DNA from: Phycisphaeraceae bacterium
Lineage (GTDB): Bacteria; Planctomycetota; Phycisphaerae; Phycisphaerales; UBA1924
Length of the DNA: 15,309 nt
Assembly (NCBI GenBank): GCA_009827205.1
Contig: WUAK01000028.1
Location: 1 to 15,309, forward strand
Direction: 5' to 3'
Each line of letters begins with the position of its first letter. Within the stretch, counting starts at the first letter, position 1. This document shows positions 14,544 through 15,309 of the stretch, one piece after another. Below the pieces are notes generated by a model that worked only from the letters and a program-made list of their open reading frames with translations, had not been told where the DNA came from and searched no databases. The translations under genes and the position numbers were made by a program.

Positions 14544-15309
14544 TGAACAACCCAGACGAGCTCTCAATCACTTCGGGCGACCTTGCCGAACTCCTCGGGG
14601 GCGACCTCACGGGCCCGACAGATATCCGCCTCAACGGCATCGAGTCGCTAGAAAACGCGGGCCCGGGCGACCTCAGCTTTGTACGTACGAGCGCGTACTC
14701 AAACGCCGCGGAGAAATCCAAGGCCGGCGCTCTGCTCGTCGCGAACGAACTCGAACTGCCCGAACTCTCTGGCAAAGCCGTCATCAAGGTTGACGACCCC
14801 GACCAATCGCTCGTCGGTCTGCTCATGGCGCTCAAAAAGCAGCGTTTCGGCGAGCCCGAGACTGGCATCCACCCCACCGCCGTCGTCCACGAATCAGCCA
14901 GCCTGCACGAAACCGTCACCGTCGGGCCCGGCGCCGTGATCGAGAAAGACGTCACGGTCGGTGAAAGGACCCGAATCGACGCCGGAGCGGTCATCAGCCT
15001 CGGCACCACAATCGGCGCCCGATGCCGAATCGGCGCAAACACAGTCATCGGCGGCGAGGGCTTCGGCTACATCTCAAACAATGAAACCGGAGCGCACACC
15101 CGGCTCCCCCACGTCGGCGTCGTTGTCATCGAAGACGACGTCGAAATCGGTGCCAACACCGGCATCGACCGGGCCAAGTTCGGTGTCACCAGAATCGGAC
15201 AAGGCTCAAAGATCGACAACCTCGTACAAGTCGGACACAACGTCACTATCGGCAAGCACTGCGTCATCTGCGGCCTTGTCGGCGTCGGCGGATCTGCGAT
15301 CATCGAAGA
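14543..15309 (+). CDS. lpxD: UDP-3-O-(3-hydroxyacyl)glucosamine N-acyltransferase LpxD, C-terminus beyond window
   Basis: Adds the N-linked hydroxyacyl chain in the third step of lipid A synthesis, using acyl-ACP, in the cytoplasm. 255 residues are visible and the frame is open at the right edge; the full protein is usually about 340. Residues 7-100 are the uridine-binding N-terminal domain (RLNGIESLENAGPGDLSFV at 29-47). From about 108 on, left-handed beta-helix hexapeptides run (TVGPGAVIEKDVTVG, IGARCRIGANTVIG). GEGFGY (171-176), IGANTGIDRAKFG (202-214) and VGHNVTIG (230-237) are LpxD hallmarks. His232 corresponds to the catalytic His of the family. The ATG overlaps the skp stop as TGATG, which implies translational coupling. 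LpxA has similar repeats but lacks this N-terminal domain. Confidence 0.94.
   Translation, partial: MNNPDELSITSGDLAELLGGDLTGPTDIRLNGIESLENAGPGDLSFVRTSAYSNAAEKSKAGALLVANELELPELSGKAVIKVDDPDQSLVGLLMALKKQRFGEPETGIHPTAVVHESASLHETVTVGPGAVIEKDVTVGERTRIDAGAVISLGTTIGARCRIGANTVIGGEGFGYISNNETGAHTRLPHVGVVVIEDDVEIGANTGIDRAKFGVTRIGQGSKIDNLVQVGHNVTIGKHCVICGLVGVGGSAIIE

Noticed and set aside
1..15309. CRISPR arrays, tRNA or rRNA genes, insertion sequences, phage or defence genes
   Set aside because: I looked for spaced direct repeats, tRNA T-arm patterns, transposase motifs and terminal inverted repeats, and saw none that hold up.

Overview
The window looks like a chromosomal segment from a planctomycete of the class Phycisphaerae, most likely Phycisphaerales. 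The evidence is a secreted protein ending in the 'GC-type' dockerin-like tail (final residues GCP) that I associate with that order, a GC-rich genome with strongly C-ending codons, and a Gram-negative type outer-membrane assembly cluster (bamA-skp-lpxD). This placement is inferred from protein character; no rRNA gene is present. There are no tRNA genes, CRISPR arrays, insertion sequences or phage genes that I can see.

Left region (1-4861). A winged-helix regulator, cut by the left edge, is transcribed leftward. It is separated from a rightward AraC-family regulator by an AT-richer divergent control region with two dyads. After the AraC gene come three rightward genes at short spacing. The first is a secreted seven-repeat FG-GAP (integrin-alpha-like) propeller with a C-terminal dockerin-like tail, the second a secreted protein of unknown family, and the third a tiny three-helix membrane protein. 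This is the accessory, least characterised part of the window and the best candidate for an undescribed surface module.

Middle region (4862-11169). A leftward transketolase, closest in motif pattern to the animal-type enzyme, is followed after a 387-base gap by rightward dnaN (DNA polymerase III sliding clamp). The gap is C-run-rich on the plus strand and could form G-quadruplexes on the minus strand. dnaN is followed by a compositionally unusual membrane/zinc-ribbon protein whose end overlaps the start of gatA (amidotransferase subunit A). A small leftward two-helix membrane protein overlaps the end of gatA tail to tail. Neither dnaA nor gatB/gatC is in the window.

Right region (11170-15309). 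bamA (five POTRA domains plus outer-membrane barrel), a Skp/OmpH-like periplasmic chaperone and lpxD (lipid A acyltransferase, cut by the right edge) lie in the classical Gram-negative order. skp and lpxD overlap by one base. Together they insert outer-membrane proteins, escort them across the periplasm, and begin lipid A synthesis, so the organism should have a genuine asymmetric outer membrane.
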